From positions 1 to 11,731 of the forward strand of contig JAATEZ010000047.1 of the NCBI GenBank assembly GCA_015655485.1: 11,731 nt of DNA, given 5' to 3'. Positions 1-7,665 of the stretch are shown here, in pieces. The DNA is from Lactobacillales bacterium. GTDB lineage: Bacteria > Bacillota > Bacilli > Lactobacillales > Vagococcaceae. Position 1 is the stretch's first letter. Each line of letters opens with the position of its first letter. The position numbers and the translations under genes were made by a program. Below the pieces are notes generated by a model. The model did no database searches. It had not been told where the DNA came from and saw only the letters and a list, made by a program, of their open reading frames with translations.

Positions 1-57
1 AAACAATTAGAAGGTTTGATGATGAAACGACATTATACAGGTTTCATTAATAAGTAA
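1..57 (+). CDS. secY: Protein translocase subunit SecY, C-terminal end (partial)
   Basis: Frame 1 from the window edge reads 18 codons (KQLEGLMMKRHYTGFINK) before a TAA. The ending, with QLEG, basic residues and YxGF, resembles the cytoplasmic C-terminal tail of SecY, the channel subunit of the SecYEG translocon. Its position immediately before adk, on the same strand, is the standard spc operon order and is the main support. The rest of the gene lies outside the window. Only the tail is visible, so identity rests on synteny plus a short match. Confidence 0.8.
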   Translation, partial: KQLEGLMMKRHYTGFINK

Positions 58-117
58 AGAGCGTGTGTTGAGGTTCTTCTCGGCACCATTCTAATACTTA
101 TAAAGGAGGAAGTTGTG

Positions 118-771
118 TTGAATCTCATATTGATGGGACTTCCTGGTGCTGGAAAAGGAACTCAAGCAGAACGCATTGTTGATACTTATCATATTCCCCA
201 TATATCCACCGGAGATATGTTTCGATCTGCTATTGAGAAACAAACTACACTGGGAATAAAAGCTAAATCCTATATGGATCAAGGAGCATTAGTTCCTGAT
301 GAAATAACCAATGGAATTGTAAAAGAACGCTTGGCGGAAACTGATACGAAAGTTGGCTTTCTCTTAGACGGTTTTCCTAGAACATTAGGCCAGGCTCAAG
401 CGTTAGAAAGCATCTTAAAAGAGTTGCATAAAAGCATTGATGCCGTAATTGATATTCATGTAGAGGAATCGGTTTTAATTGAAAGGTTGGCTGGTAGGTT
501 CATTTGTCGTACTTGCGGAGCTACCTACCATAAAGTAAACCATCTACCGAAAGTAGAAGGAACTTGTGATCGTTGTGGGGGACACGAATTTTATCAACGA
601 GAAGACGACAAACCTGAAACTGTCAAAAACCGTTTGTCCGTGAATATTGAAAGTAGTGCACCGATTTTGGCTTTTTATGAAAATCAGTCGCTTCTTAAAA
701 AGATAGATGGAAACCGTGACATTGAGAACGTTTTTCAAGATGTTAAAGGAATCGTTGATATCAAAAAATAA
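118..771 (+). CDS. adk: Adenylate kinase
   Basis: Cytosolic enzyme that interconverts ATP + AMP and 2 ADP. The P-loop GLPGAGKGT lies near the N-terminus, followed by the AMP-binding STGDMFR and the DGFPRT segment. The LID domain carries four cysteines in two CxxC pairs (CRTC and CDRC, about residues 130-153), the structural zinc site usual in Gram-positive Adk. Start choice: a TTG at 118 gives the family N-terminus [17 protein letters not shown] (217 aa) and lies 8 nt after AAGGAGG (103-109). A GTG at 115, adding one residue, is 5 nt away and is also possible. The gene sits 60 nt after secY. A weak promoter-like pair (TTGAGG at 68, TAATAC at 92, spacer 18) is present, but cotranscription with secY is likelier. 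No terminator is evident after it. Confidence 0.97.
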   Translation: MNLILMGLPGAGKGTQAERIVDTYHIPHISTGDMFRSAIEKQTTLGIKAKSYMDQGALVPDEITNGIVKERLAETDTKVGFLLDGFPRTLGQAQALESILKELHKSIDAVIDIHVEESVLIERLAGRFICRTCGATYHKVNHLPKVEGTCDRCGGHEFYQREDDKPETVKNRLSVNIESSAPILAFYENQSLLKKIDGNRDIENVFQDVKGIVDIKK

Positions 772-809
772 GCGGAAGTGTCGGTACTGCATAGGAGATT
801 ATTCTTTAC

Positions 810-838
810 TTGAAAAAATCATGATTATATGATAGAAT
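810..838 (+). promoter_or_regulatory. Extended -10 sigma-A promoter upstream of infA
   Basis: A -35 TTGAAA (810-815), a 17-nt spacer and a -10 TAGAAT (833-838) preceded by TG at 830-831 form a near-consensus extended -10 promoter. Transcription would start around 845, leaving a leader of about 120 nt before infA. It sits in the only sizeable gap (772-965) of the ribosomal cluster and would boost infA-rpmJ-rpsM-rpsK-rpoA-rplQ independently of the secY-adk transcript. ATCAT/ATGAT arms (818-822 and 829-833) lie inside the spacer and -10; their significance is unknown. Confidence 0.7.
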
Positions 839-899
839 ATTTCAGTCTGACTTTAAGATGAATAAGAATCAAGTCATAATGTTGAGTTAAAGAATTACA

Positions 900-924
900 G
901 GTAGGGAAAGATCCCTGCCATTTT
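900..924 (+). promoter_or_regulatory. Hairpin in the infA 5' leader (possible attenuator or processing site)
   Basis: GGTAGGGA (900-907) pairs with TCCCTGCC (912-919) over eight pairs including one T-G wobble, with a four-base AAGA loop, followed at once by A and TTTT (921-924). It lies about 55 nt after the predicted transcription start and 42 nt before infA. The short T-run makes it at most a weak intrinsic terminator; it could equally be a stabilising or processing stem. The stem is plain in the sequence, its function is inferred. Confidence 0.5.
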
Positions 925-965
925 ATCGTGTCAAGATGTGAAACAAGTATAAGGAGGTACTATGC

Positions 966-1184
966 GTGGCGAAAGATGATGTGATTGAAATTGAAGGTAC
1001 AGTCGTCGAAACTTTGCCGAATGCAATGTTTAAAGTAGAACTGGAAAATGGACATGTAGTTTTAGCACATGTTTCAGGCAAAATAAGAATGCACTATATT
1101 CGTATTCTTCCAGGAGATAAAGTGACTGTAGAATTGTCACCGTATGATTTAAGTCGGGGACGCATTACTTATCGCTTTAAATAA
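966..1184 (+). CDS. infA: Translation initiation factor IF-1
   Basis: A 72-residue single OB-fold (S1-type) protein that binds the A site of the 30S subunit during initiation with IF-2 and IF-3. The sequence matches the family along its whole length: [13 protein letters not shown] at the start, the [12 protein letters not shown] core, [19 protein letters not shown], and the C-terminal [15 protein letters not shown]. The start is a GTG at 966, seven nt after the GGAGGT at 953-958. An out-of-frame ATG at 962 lies closer to the ribosome binding site but opens only a five-codon ORF. infA is the first gene after the internal promoter and is followed by rpmJ after 31 nt, which has its own AAGGAGG. 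Confidence 0.98.
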   Translation: MAKDDVIEIEGTVVETLPNAMFKVELENGHVVLAHVSGKIRMHYIRILPGDKVTVELSPYDLSRGRITYRFK

Positions 1185-1197
1185 TTGTACTCCGTAA

Positions 1198-1329
<132 letters not shown>

Positions 1330-1346
1330 TAGGAGGTGTAATAAAA

Positions 1347-1712
1347 ATGGCTCGTATTGCAGGAGTAGATATTCCTCGTGACAAACGTGTAGTGATCTCA
1401 CTTACTTATATATTCGGTATAGGTAAAAATACTGCACAAAAAGTTTTAGCGAATGCAGGTGTATCAGAAGAGATTCGTGTTCGTGATTTGACAAACGATC
1501 AAACTGATAAGATTCGTGCGGAAGTGGATAAATTAAAAATTGAAGGGGATCTTCGTCGCGAAGTGAACTTAAATATCAAACGTCTGATGGAAATTGGTTC
1601 TTATCGCGGCATGCGTCATCGCCGTGGATTACCGGTTCGTGGACAAAATACCAAAAACAATGCTCGTACGCGTAAAGGTCCAGCACGCGCAATCGCAGGG
1701 AAGAAAAAATAA
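1347..1712 (+). CDS. rpsM: 30S ribosomal protein S13 (uS13)
   Basis: 121 residues, normal length. The N-terminus [15 protein letters not shown], the helix-hairpin [11 protein letters not shown] motif, [22 protein letters not shown] and the basic tail [15 protein letters not shown] are diagnostic of S13, a head protein of the small subunit that contacts S19, the P-site tRNA and intersubunit bridges to the 50S. The ATG at 1347 is preceded by TAGGAGGTG with good spacing. It lies 17 nt after rpmJ and 27 nt before rpsK and is presumably cotranscribed with both. Confidence 0.98.
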   Translation: MARIAGVDIPRDKRVVISLTYIFGIGKNTAQKVLANAGVSEEIRVRDLTNDQTDKIRAEVDKLKIEGDLRREVNLNIKRLMEIGSYRGMRHRRGLPVRGQNTKNNARTRKGPARAIAGKKK

Positions 1713-1739
1713 TTAATAGGTGAAGGAGGTTAGAACTTC

Positions 1740-2129
1740 ATGGCAACAAAAAAAGTTAGTCGCAAACGCCGTGTCAAAAAAAATATAGAAGCCGGAATTG
1801 CTCATATCCATTCTACATTTAACAACACGATCGTAATGATCACTGATGTTCATGGTAATGCTTTAGCATGGTCATCAGCTGGTGCTTTAGGATTTAAAGG
1901 CAGTAAGAAATCAACACCCTTTGCTGCACAAATGGCCGCAGAGGCAGCATCAAAAGCAGCAATGGAGCATGGTTTAAAAACTGTTGAAGTAACAGTAAAG
2001 GGACCTGGTTCAGGACGTGAAGCAGCCATTCGTTCACTACAAGCAACAGGATTAGAAGTGACAGCCATTCGCGACGTCACTCCAGTTCCTCATAATGGAT
2101 GCCGCCCTCCAAAACGCCGTCGTGTTTAA
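1740..2129 (+). CDS. rpsK: 30S ribosomal protein S11 (uS11)
   Basis: 129 residues, the usual length. The basic N-terminal tail ([12 protein letters not shown]) is followed by [18 protein letters not shown], the [14 protein letters not shown] segment, [15 protein letters not shown] and the invariant C-terminus [12 protein letters not shown]11 forms the platform of the 30S subunit with S6 and S18, binds 16S rRNA near the E site and helps monitor codon-anticodon pairing. The ATG at 1740 follows GAAGGAGG by 9 nt. After its stop comes an 83-nt gap before rpoA, longer than the other gaps in this part of the operon and containing repeat and pairing sequences described separately. Confidence 0.98.
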   Translation: MATKKVSRKRRVKKNIEAGIAHIHSTFNNTIVMITDVHGNALAWSSAGALGFKGSKKSTPFAAQMAAEAASKAAMEHGLKTVEVTVKGPGSGREAAIRSLQATGLEVTAIRDVTPVPHNGCRPPKRRRV

Positions 2130-2137
2130 TGAAGAGA

Positions 2138-2201
2138 CCTTTCATTTTGAGTATGGACTTAAAAACGTCATTATTGAACAAGACTTTCGTTTTGAAAGGG
2201 G
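2138..2201 (+). promoter_or_regulatory. Pairing element that may mask the rpoA ribosome binding site
   Basis: The rpoA Shine-Dalgarno AAAGGGG (2195-2201) can pair in two exclusive ways. CTTTC (2184-2188) forms a local hairpin with GAAAG (2194-2198) across a GTTTT loop. CCTTTCA (2138-2144) forms a longer-range stem with TGAAAGG (2193-2199). The two upstream segments belong to an 11/12 direct repeat, CTTTCATTTTGA (2139-2150) and CTTTCGTTTTGA (2184-2195). Both pairings are visible; translational control of rpoA by them is inference. Confidence 0.4.
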
Positions 2202-2212
2202 TATAGATAAGA

Positions 2213-3151
2213 ATGATTGAATTTGAGAAACCGAGAATCACAAAAATTGATGAAGATAGAGATTATGGCAAGTTCGTCATCGAACCGCTTGAAAGAGGTT
2301 ACGGAACTACTTTAGGAAATTCTCTACGTCGTATTTTATTATCTTCTTTACCCGGAGCAGCAATCACAAACATTCAAATCGATTCAGTTTTGCATGAATT
2401 TTCCACAGTTAAAGGTGTTCGGGAAGATGTAACACAGATTATTTTGAATATTAAAGGATTAGCTTTGAAGCTTTATGCGGAAGAAGAAAAAACCCTTGAA
2501 ATTGACATCACTGGTCCAGCGACCGTAACTGCTGGGGATATTATCACTGATAGTGATGTTGAAATTTTAAATAAAGATATGTATATTTGTAGCTTGGCAG
2601 AGGGAGCAACTTTCCATGCTCGTCTAACAGTCAAGCCTGGACGGGGATATGTTCAAGCAGACGAAAATAAAAAAGATGATATGCCAATTGGGATATTACC
2701 TGTGGATTCTATCTACACACCGGTTCAACGTGTGAATTATCAAGTAGAGAACACACGAGTAGGACGACGTGATGATTTTGACAAATTAACGCTAGAAGTT
2801 TGGACAGATGGTTCAATAATGCCGCAAGAAGCGATCAGCTTGGCAGCAAAAATTCTAACAGAACATTTGGATATCTTTGTAAATTTGACCGATGAGGCGA
2901 AAAATGCTGAAATAATGGTCGAAAAAGAAGAGACACAAAAGGAAAAAATGTTGGAAATGACCATTGAAGAACTTGACTTGTCTGTTCGTTCTTATAATTG
3001 CTTGAAACGTGCTGGCATCAACACAGTTCAAGAATTAACAGATAAATCTGAACCGGAAATGATCAAGGTTCGTAACTTGGGCCGTAAATCGTTAGAAGAA
3101 GTGAAAGCGAAGCTACACGACTTAGGTTTAGGTTTACGACAAGACGATTAA
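2213..3151 (+). CDS. rpoA: DNA-directed RNA polymerase subunit alpha
   Basis: 312 residues, a typical Firmicutes length. The N-terminal domain (about 1-228) dimerises and nucleates core assembly: MIEFEKPRI, then [25 protein letters not shown] (about 27-50), and [20 protein letters not shown] (about 160-179). An acidic and lysine-rich linker (about 229-248) leads to the C-terminal domain (about 249-312), which has [15 protein letters not shown] and [13 protein letters not shown]. Arg259 corresponds to the DNA-contacting Arg265 of E. coli, so the surface for UP elements and activators is intact. The start ATG at 2213 follows AAAGGGG with about 11 nt spacing. Flanked by rpsK and rplQ as in all Firmicutes alpha operons. 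Confidence 0.98.
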   Translation: MIEFEKPRITKIDEDRDYGKFVIEPLERGYGTTLGNSLRRILLSSLPGAAITNIQIDSVLHEFSTVKGVREDVTQIILNIKGLALKLYAEEEKTLEIDITGPATVTAGDIITDSDVEILNKDMYICSLAEGATFHARLTVKPGRGYVQADENKKDDMPIGILPVDSIYTPVQRVNYQVENTRVGRRDDFDKLTLEVWTDGSIMPQEAISLAAKILTEHLDIFVNLTDEAKNAEIMVEKEETQKEKMLEMTIEELDLSVRSYNCLKRAGINTVQELTDKSEPEMIKVRNLGRKSLEEVKAKLHDLGLGLRQDD

Positions 3152-3178
3152 TACTTTCTTAAAAGGAGGGAAAATAAC

Positions 3179-3559
3179 GTGAGCTATCGTAAATTAGGTC
3201 GCACTAGTAGCCAACGTAAAGCTATGCTGCGAGACTTAACGACTGATTTAATTATTAATGAACGTATTGTAACAACAGAAGCGCGCGCCAAAGAAGTTCG
3301 TTCAACAACAGAAAAAATGATTACTCTAGGTAAACGCGGCGATCTTCATGCGCGTCGTCAAGCGGCGGCATATGTGCGTAATGAAGTTGCCAATGTACGT
3401 GAAGAAGAGGAAGATGTTGTTATTGAATCAGCTTTACAAAAGCTGTTTGGTGACATTGCACCTCGTTATGCTGAACGCCAAGGTGGGTACACTCGGATTT
3501 TGAAAACTGAGCCTCGCCGTGGAGATGCTGCACCAATGGTTATCATAGAACTTGTCTAA
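3179..3559 (+). CDS. rplQ: 50S ribosomal protein L17 (bL17)
   Basis: 126 residues, matching the short bacterial L17. The signature [25 protein letters not shown] is followed by [13 protein letters not shown], a central segment ([15 protein letters not shown]) and the C-terminal [26 protein letters not shown]17 lies near the exit side of the large subunit. The start codon is GTG at 3179, preceded by AAAAGGAGGG (about 3161-3170). It is the last gene of the ribosomal cluster; the 27-nt spacing from rpoA supports cotranscription. A structured RNA ending in a T-run begins within 20 nt of its stop codon. Confidence 0.98.
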   Translation: MSYRKLGRTSSQRKAMLRDLTTDLIINERIVTTEARAKEVRSTTEKMITLGKRGDLHARRQAAAYVRNEVANVREEEEDVVIESALQKLFGDIAPRYAERQGGYTRILKTEPRRGDAAPMVIIELV

Positions 3560-3575
3560 TTCAAAACTATACCAT

Positions 3576-3694
3576 CACTTTATGGATGATTCTTTTTAGA
3601 GTGTTATGATGTTGGATGCTTGCATCCGAGTCTAGCTCAGCGCTACTCTTCGACAATAGTCGAAGAGTAAGCTCTCATCATAAAGTGTTTTTTT
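3576..3694 (+). ncRNA. L17 downstream element (L17DE)-like structured RNA with terminator
   Basis: Just after rplQ, an outer stem CACTTTATG (3576-3584) plus ATGA (3586-3589) pairs with TCAT (3675-3678) and CATAAAGTG (3679-3687), leaving G3585 bulged. A seven-base T-run (3688-3694) follows. Inside are a short hairpin, GGATG/CATCC around a CTTG tetraloop (3614-3627), and an 11-bp hairpin with an AATA loop (3644-3669). The position and multi-branched form agree with the L17DE motif, described by comparative genomics in lactic acid bacteria and Listeria directly after the L17 gene. The closing stem plus T-run also looks like an intrinsic terminator for the ribosomal operon. Stems and position are seen directly; family membership is from memory of that motif. 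Confidence 0.75.
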
Positions 3695-3807
3695 ATACGA
3701 TTTTTGTATGTCAAGACAGGATGGAATGAGAATACATCTTATGTATGCATTGATGAAACGTATACAAAAGCATTTTATAAAAGAATGAAAGTAAAGGTTA
3801 TTGAATC

Positions 3808-3835
3808 TTTGCTCTTTTTTTGGTAGTGTTATACA
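3808..3835 (+). promoter_or_regulatory. Candidate extended -10 promoter for ecfA1
   Basis: TGTTATACA (3827-3835) gives a -10 TATACA with an upstream TG. A weak -35 TTTGCT lies 16 nt upstream (3808-3813). Transcription from about 3842 would give a leader of roughly 25 nt before the ATG at 3866, enough for its GGGAG ribosome binding site. It lies after the L17DE/terminator, where a new promoter is expected. The rest of the gap (3695-3807) shows no gene. Confidence 0.45.
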
Positions 3836-3865
3836 TAATCAATAGGTTTGATAGGGAGTATGGAA

Positions 3866-4705
3866 ATGACAATTATAATTGATTTAGAACATATCAGCTA
3901 TAAATATCAATCAATTGACGAACAGTCTGCTTTAAAAGACATATCTTTTTCAATTGAAAAAGGTGATTGGGTAGCTATTATTGGTCATAATGGTTCGGGA
4001 AAATCAACTTTGGCAAAAACGATCAATGGGTTACTTTTACCAGAAAATGGCAAAGTAAAAGTTGGCGAATATTTATTAGATGAAAAAAACGTTTGGACGA
4101 TTCGACAAATGGTCGGAATGGTTTTTCAAAATCCAGATAATCAGTTTGTAGGTTCGACAGTTGAAGATGATGTAGCTTTTGGTTTGGAAAATCAGGGAAT
4201 TCCAAGAGAAGAAATGGTGGAAAGAGTTCATTCAGCATTAGAAAAAGTTAAAATGAGTGAGTTTGCTAAAAGAGAGCCCGCTCGGCTGTCAGGTGGTCAA
4301 AAACAGCGTGTTGCGATAGCAGGAATTGTGGCTTTGCGACCTGATATTATTATTTTAGATGAAGCAACTAGCATGCTTGACCCCCAAGGACGCAAGGAAG
4401 TTCTTGCAACGATCCAAGAATTAAAAAAGAAAGAAAATTTGACAGTGATTTCTATCACTCATGATATAGACGAAGCAGCTAATGCTAATCGGATCCTTGT
4501 TATGAAAGAAGGAGAATTGATTCATGATGGGACTCCTCAAACTATTTTCTCCTATGGGCAAGAGTTGACTGCTTTAGGTTTGGATGTACCGTTTCCTGAA
4601 AAATTGAAAAGTGCATTGAAAAAGCGCGGAGTTGAAGTTCCCAAAGAATATATGACTGAAGAAGGGATGGTTGAGTGGCTATGGACATCCAGTTTGAAAA
4701 AGTGA
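3866..4705 (+). CDS. ecfA1: Energy-coupling factor transporter ATP-binding protein EcfA1
   Basis: ABC ATPase (279 aa from ATG 3866) of the shared ECF energising module, which pairs with EcfA2 and the membrane scaffold EcfT to power vitamin uptake by exchangeable S components. Walker [10 protein letters not shown] (40-48), Q-loop in VFQNPDNQF (Gln88), signature LSGGQKQR (141-148), Walker B IIILDEAT (161-168) and H-loop His199 are all present, followed by the C-terminal domain typical of EcfA. GGGAG (3854-3858) lies 7 nt before ATG 3866. Upstream in-frame starts (TTG 3848, ATG 3860) would place that site inside the gene or only 1 nt away, so 3866 is preferred. The 3' end overlaps ecfA2 by 25 nt. 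Confidence 0.95.
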   Translation: MTIIIDLEHISYKYQSIDEQSALKDISFSIEKGDWVAIIGHNGSGKSTLAKTINGLLLPENGKVKVGEYLLDEKNVWTIRQMVGMVFQNPDNQFVGSTVEDDVAFGLENQGIPREEMVERVHSALEKVKMSEFAKREPARLSGGQKQRVAIAGIVALRPDIIILDEATSMLDPQGRKEVLATIQELKKKENLTVISITHDIDEAANANRILVMKEGELIHDGTPQTIFSYGQELTALGLDVPFPEKLKSALKKRGVEVPKEYMTEEGMVEWLWTSSLKK

Positions 4706-5565
4706 GCTATACTTACCAGCCCAAGACTCCCTTTCAGCAGAAAGCCTTATATGATATTGACCTAAAGATAAAAGATGGTTCTTACACGGCTATTGTTGGA
4801 CATACAGGTAGTGGTAAATCTACTCTATTACAGCATTTGAATGCTTTAGTTAAACCGACAGAAGGAATGGTTCGCATCGGCGACCGCAAAATTTTTCCAG
4901 AGACAAACAACAAAAATTTGAAAACGATTCGTAAAGAAGTTGGGATTGTTTTTCAATTTCCTGAAGCACAGTTGTTTGAAGAAACCGTCGCAAAGGATAT
5001 TGCTTTTGGCCCCAAAAATTTTGGAGTATCTGAAGAAGAAGCATTCCAGCTTGCGAAAGAAAAATTAGCATTAGTTGGTTTAGATGATAGTTATTTGGAG
5101 CGGTCGCCGTTCGAATTATCAGGGGGACAGATGCGTCGGGTCGCCATTGCTGGTGTTCTGGCGCTTGAACCTAGTGTATTGGTCTTAGACGAGCCGACAG
5201 CGGGTTTAGATCCCAGTGGACGTAAGGAAATGATGGCGATGTTTCAGCGCCTTCACAAAGAGAAAAAGCTGACAATTGTTTTAGTGACACATTTGATGGA
5301 TGATGTTGCGGATTATGCGGACTATGTTTTAGTCTTGGAAAAAGGCCATGTGGTGAAGCAAGGAACTCCAGATGTGGTTTTTCAAGATATTGATTGGCTC
5401 AAGGAAAAGCAACTTGGTGTACCTACAGCGGCTGCTTTTGCACGAAAATTATCAGCAAAAGGTTTTTATTTTGAAAAACAACCCTTGACGCCTGAGGCTT
5501 TAGCTGATGAAATAGTTAAAGTTTTGCCACGTGCTAAGAAGGCGGGTGACAAAGATGATGAATAA
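4681..5565 (+). CDS. ecfA2: Energy-coupling factor transporter ATP-binding protein EcfA2
   Basis: Second ATPase of the ECF heterodimer, 294 aa from ATG 4681. Near residues 40-48 the Walker A is [23 protein letters not shown] carries the Q-loop and is typical of EcfA2. The signature is LSGGQMRR, Walker [14 protein letters not shown], and the H-loop is [20 protein letters not shown] is the usual N-terminus. A GTG at 4675 (two residues longer) is better spaced from GAAGGGA (4661-4667) and cannot be excluded. The start lies inside the end of ecfA1, implying translational coupling, and the 3' end overlaps ecfT by 11 nt. The tail ends in basic then acidic residues ([11 protein letters not shown]). 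Confidence 0.95.
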   Translation: MDIQFEKVSYTYQPKTPFQQKALYDIDLKIKDGSYTAIVGHTGSGKSTLLQHLNALVKPTEGMVRIGDRKIFPETNNKNLKTIRKEVGIVFQFPEAQLFEETVAKDIAFGPKNFGVSEEEAFQLAKEKLALVGLDDSYLERSPFELSGGQMRRVAIAGVLALEPSVLVLDEPTAGLDPSGRKEMMAMFQRLHKEKKLTIVLVTHLMDDVADYADYVLVLEKGHVVKQGTPDVVFQDIDWLKEKQLGVPTAAAFARKLSAKGFYFEKQPLTPEALADEIVKVLPRAKKAGDKDDE

Positions 5566-6352
5566 ATTGATTTTCGGCCGATTTATTCCAGGAGGTTCAT
5601 TTATTCATAAAATGGATCCGCGTTGTAAGCTCTTGGTTAGTTTTTACTTCATTGGAATCATTTTTTTAGCGAATAATTGGCAAAGCTATTTGTTTATGTT
5701 TCTTTTCACTATTGCCTGTATTGCCTTATCGAAAGTTAATTTGGATTTTTTTATTAAGGGAGTAAGACCATTGCTTTGGTTGATTCTATTCACGGTTGCG
5801 CTGCAAATTCTATTTACTCGTGGCGGAAATGTTTTTTTTGAATGGGGGATCATTAGTATCACTCAATACGGTGTGGTTAATGGGGCATTCATTTTTTGTC
5901 GTTTTGTTCTGATTATTTTTATGTCAACTTTATTGACCCTGACTACGCCACCACTTGATTTATCTGATGCTATCGAATACTTATTACGGCCTTTAAAAGT
6001 GTTTCACTTTCCAGTTCACGAAGTTTCCTTAATGCTTTCGATCGCCTTACGCTTTGTACCAACGTTAATGGATGAAACAGAGCGGATCATGAATGCTCAG
6101 CGGGCTCGTGGTGTTGATTTTGGAGAGGGGAATTTGATTCAAAAAATGAAGGCCGTGGTACCAATTTTGATTCCGTTATTTGTGAGTAGTTTTAATCGAG
6201 CGGAAGAGTTGGCAACAGCTATGGAAGCCAGAGGATATCAAGGCGGAGAAGGGCGAACTAAATACCGTGTTCTGTATTGGCATAAATCAGATACTGGTGC
6301 AATCCTTGTTTTTGTTGTGGTCACGTTTGCTTTGATTTTGCTGCGAACTTGA
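5555..6352 (+). CDS. ecfT: Energy-coupling factor transporter transmembrane protein EcfT
   Basis: 265-residue CbiQ-family membrane scaffold that links the EcfA1-EcfA2 ATPases to substrate-binding S components. Hydrophobic segments appear at about residues 25-39, 44-58, 72-86, 107-130 and 248-263. Two Ala-Arg-Gly motifs, QRARGVDFG (ARG at 184-186) and MEARGYQGG (ARG at 225-227), mark the cytoplasmic coupling helices that dock onto the ATPases. The opening [17 protein letters not shown] is typical. The start ATG 5555 (ATG 5558 next to it is equivalent) lies 6 nt after GGGTGA; longer in-frame starts would extend further into ecfA2 and are unlikely. No S-component gene is in the window, as expected for the shared group II module. 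It ends its operon, with a terminator about 180 nt downstream. Confidence 0.95.
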   Translation: MMNKLIFGRFIPGGSFIHKMDPRCKLLVSFYFIGIIFLANNWQSYLFMFLFTIACIALSKVNLDFFIKGVRPLLWLILFTVALQILFTRGGNVFFEWGIISITQYGVVNGAFIFCRFVLIIFMSTLLTLTTPPLDLSDAIEYLLRPLKVFHFPVHEVSLMLSIALRFVPTLMDETERIMNAQRARGVDFGEGNLIQKMKAVVPILIPLFVSSFNRAEELATAMEARGYQGGEGRTKYRVLYWHKSDTGAILVFVVVTFALILLRT

Positions 6353-6532
6353 TTTAAAAAATAGGCGACAAAATGTAAAAAAATAAGGCAACTGTCTAGA
6401 GCAAAAAAGGCAACTTTGAAGGTCATTCAAGCGGGAATTTAATGGTGCAGGAATGAAAATAATTTCCTCAACTGTTTTTTTAGTGAAATCTGAGGCTGGC
6501 TCAAAAATGTTCGGCCCCAAGAAAAAGATAAG

Positions 6533-6573
6533 ACTATCCGAAAATAGCTTCTCATATTTTCTGGATAGTTTTT
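6533..6573 (+). terminator. Intrinsic terminator of the ecf operon
   Basis: ACTATCCGAAAATA (6533-6546) pairs with TATTTTCTGGATAGT (6555-6569), a 14-bp stem with a single bulged base and an eight-base loop, followed by a T-rich tract (6569-6573, then GTTT). It lies 181 nt after the ecfT stop with no gene between, so it most simply ends the ecfA1-ecfA2-ecfT transcript. Confidence 0.75.
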
Positions 6574-6760
6574 GTTTCTGAAAAAGTTTTTTTTTATCTA
6601 CTGTTTATCCGTATTTATGGCTGTCTTATTCATTTAAATTAATTAATGGGTCAGCATCAAGACCACTATACATCCAATAATGATTGACGGAACATGAAGA
6701 ATAGAAAAGGCCTCTTTAGAGTTTTTAAATGGAGAAAGTTTTTATGTTCCTTTCCATTTA

Positions 6761-6769
6761 TGATATATT
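6761..6769 (+). promoter_or_regulatory. Candidate extended -10 element for truA
   Basis: TGATATATT supplies a -10 TATATT with an upstream TG; the matching -35 region (TTTATG, 6741-6746, 17-nt spacer) is poor. Transcription would begin near 6776, about 125 nt before truA. Since truA lies behind the ecf terminator it needs its own promoter and this is the best candidate I can see. Confidence 0.35.
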
Positions 6770-6899
6770 CGGTATTTTCAGAACTTCGTCTATTTCAGGG
6801 GGAGTAAAAAAACATTTCTGTGTTGCTGCTATTTTATTTGTGAGCTTGAGTGAGTTTTTTCAATGACTTGATTTTATTAATGGAGGAGGAAAATGAAAA

Positions 6900-7646
6900 A
6901 TGCCAAGATATAAGGCGGTTATAGCCTATGATGGAACTGATTTTTGCGGATTTCAGATTCAGGCTAATGGTCGGACAGTTCAAGATGAATTGGAAAAAAC
7001 TTTGTTTCAATTAAACCGTGGCAATAGAGTTGTGGTATGCGGTTCTGGCAGAACCGATTCAGGAGTGCATGCATTGGGGCAGGTCGTTCATTTTGATTAT
7101 CCTGCTGTTCTTTCTTTGGAAAAATTTCGCTATGCTTTAGATACACAAACACCACCGGATATTGCAGTTAAACAGGTAGAACTTGCTGATGATGATTTTC
7201 ATGCGCGTTATTTAGTGACTGAGAAAACTTATCAGTTCAAACTTGACATTGGTAAACCACGTAATCCGTTGAAGCGAAAGTATACAAGTTTTTATCCGTA
7301 TTCCCTGGATCTTGCTCTTATGCAAATAAGTATTCAGGATTTGATTGGCACCCATGATTTTTCGGCTTTTTGTGCTTCTGGCAGTACGATCGAAAACAAA
7401 GTCAGAACCATTTACGATGCAAAGATAGAGCACTTAGATCAGGAAGAAGAGTTAGTGTTTACTTTTAGAGGAAACGGTTTTTTATATAAGATGGTCCGGA
7501 TAATGGTAGGAACTTTAATAAAAATAGGAAATGGCCGTCTTCCGGTAGATGCGATTCCACCTATTTTTGTAAGTAAAAATCGCAATTTGGCGGGACCGAC
7601 TGCCCATTCGGAGGGACTCTATTTAGTCAAGGTCAGTTACGAATGA
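6900..7646 (+). CDS. truA: tRNA pseudouridine(38-40) synthase TruA
   Basis: 248 aa, the normal length. It isomerises uridines 38, 39 and 40 in the anticodon stem-loop of many tRNAs. The N-terminal PRYKAVIAYDGTDFCGFQIQ is followed by the catalytic motif GRTDSGVHALGQ, whose Asp53 is the invariant nucleophile. Also present are the HARYLVTEKTYQF segment with a conserved Tyr, GTHDFSAFCASGS, and the C-terminal FRGNGFLYKMVRIMVGTLI. The start ATG 6900 is chosen from the protein match. It lies 10 nt beyond AGGAGG (6884-6889), and an out-of-frame ATG at 6893 intervenes. In most Firmicutes truA is tightly linked to ecfT upstream and rplM-rpsI downstream; neither holds here. It converges on the HAD gene with a 19-nt gap. 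Confidence 0.97.
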   Translation: MPRYKAVIAYDGTDFCGFQIQANGRTVQDELEKTLFQLNRGNRVVVCGSGRTDSGVHALGQVVHFDYPAVLSLEKFRYALDTQTPPDIAVKQVELADDDFHARYLVTEKTYQFKLDIGKPRNPLKRKYTSFYPYSLDLALMQISIQDLIGTHDFSAFCASGSTIENKVRTIYDAKIEHLDQEEELVFTFRGNGFLYKMVRIMVGTLIKIGNGRLPVDAIPPIFVSKNRNLAGPTAHSEGLYLVKVSYE

Positions 7647-7665
7647 AGCTAAAAAATTAATTAGC

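Larger units (their letters stand above)
6353..6899. other. Long non-coding gap between ecfT and truA
   Basis: I find no credible gene in either strand of these 547 bases. From left to right it holds three degenerate AGGC[G/A]AC repeats (6363-6415), a small imperfect dyad (AGGAAT/ATTTCCT, 6449-6467), a strong terminator hairpin (6533-6573), a long T-run (6587-6595), an imperfect dyad (6727-6759) overlapping a promoter-like TGATATATT (6761-6769), and the truA ribosome binding site. The stretch is more AT-rich than its flanks. Confidence 0.6.

Noticed and set aside
3631..3680. tRNA-like TAGCTCAGC followed by a stem-loop after rplQ
   Set aside because: It has a D-arm-like string but no T-arm TTCRA sequence or acceptor pairing; the bases are better used in the L17DE-like stems.
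6492..6540. GAGGCTGG-CAAAA string resembling the edge of dispersed repeats seen in Lactobacillales
   Set aside because: Only a short resemblance, with no second copy, terminal inverted repeats or target duplication in the window; not enough to call a mobile element.
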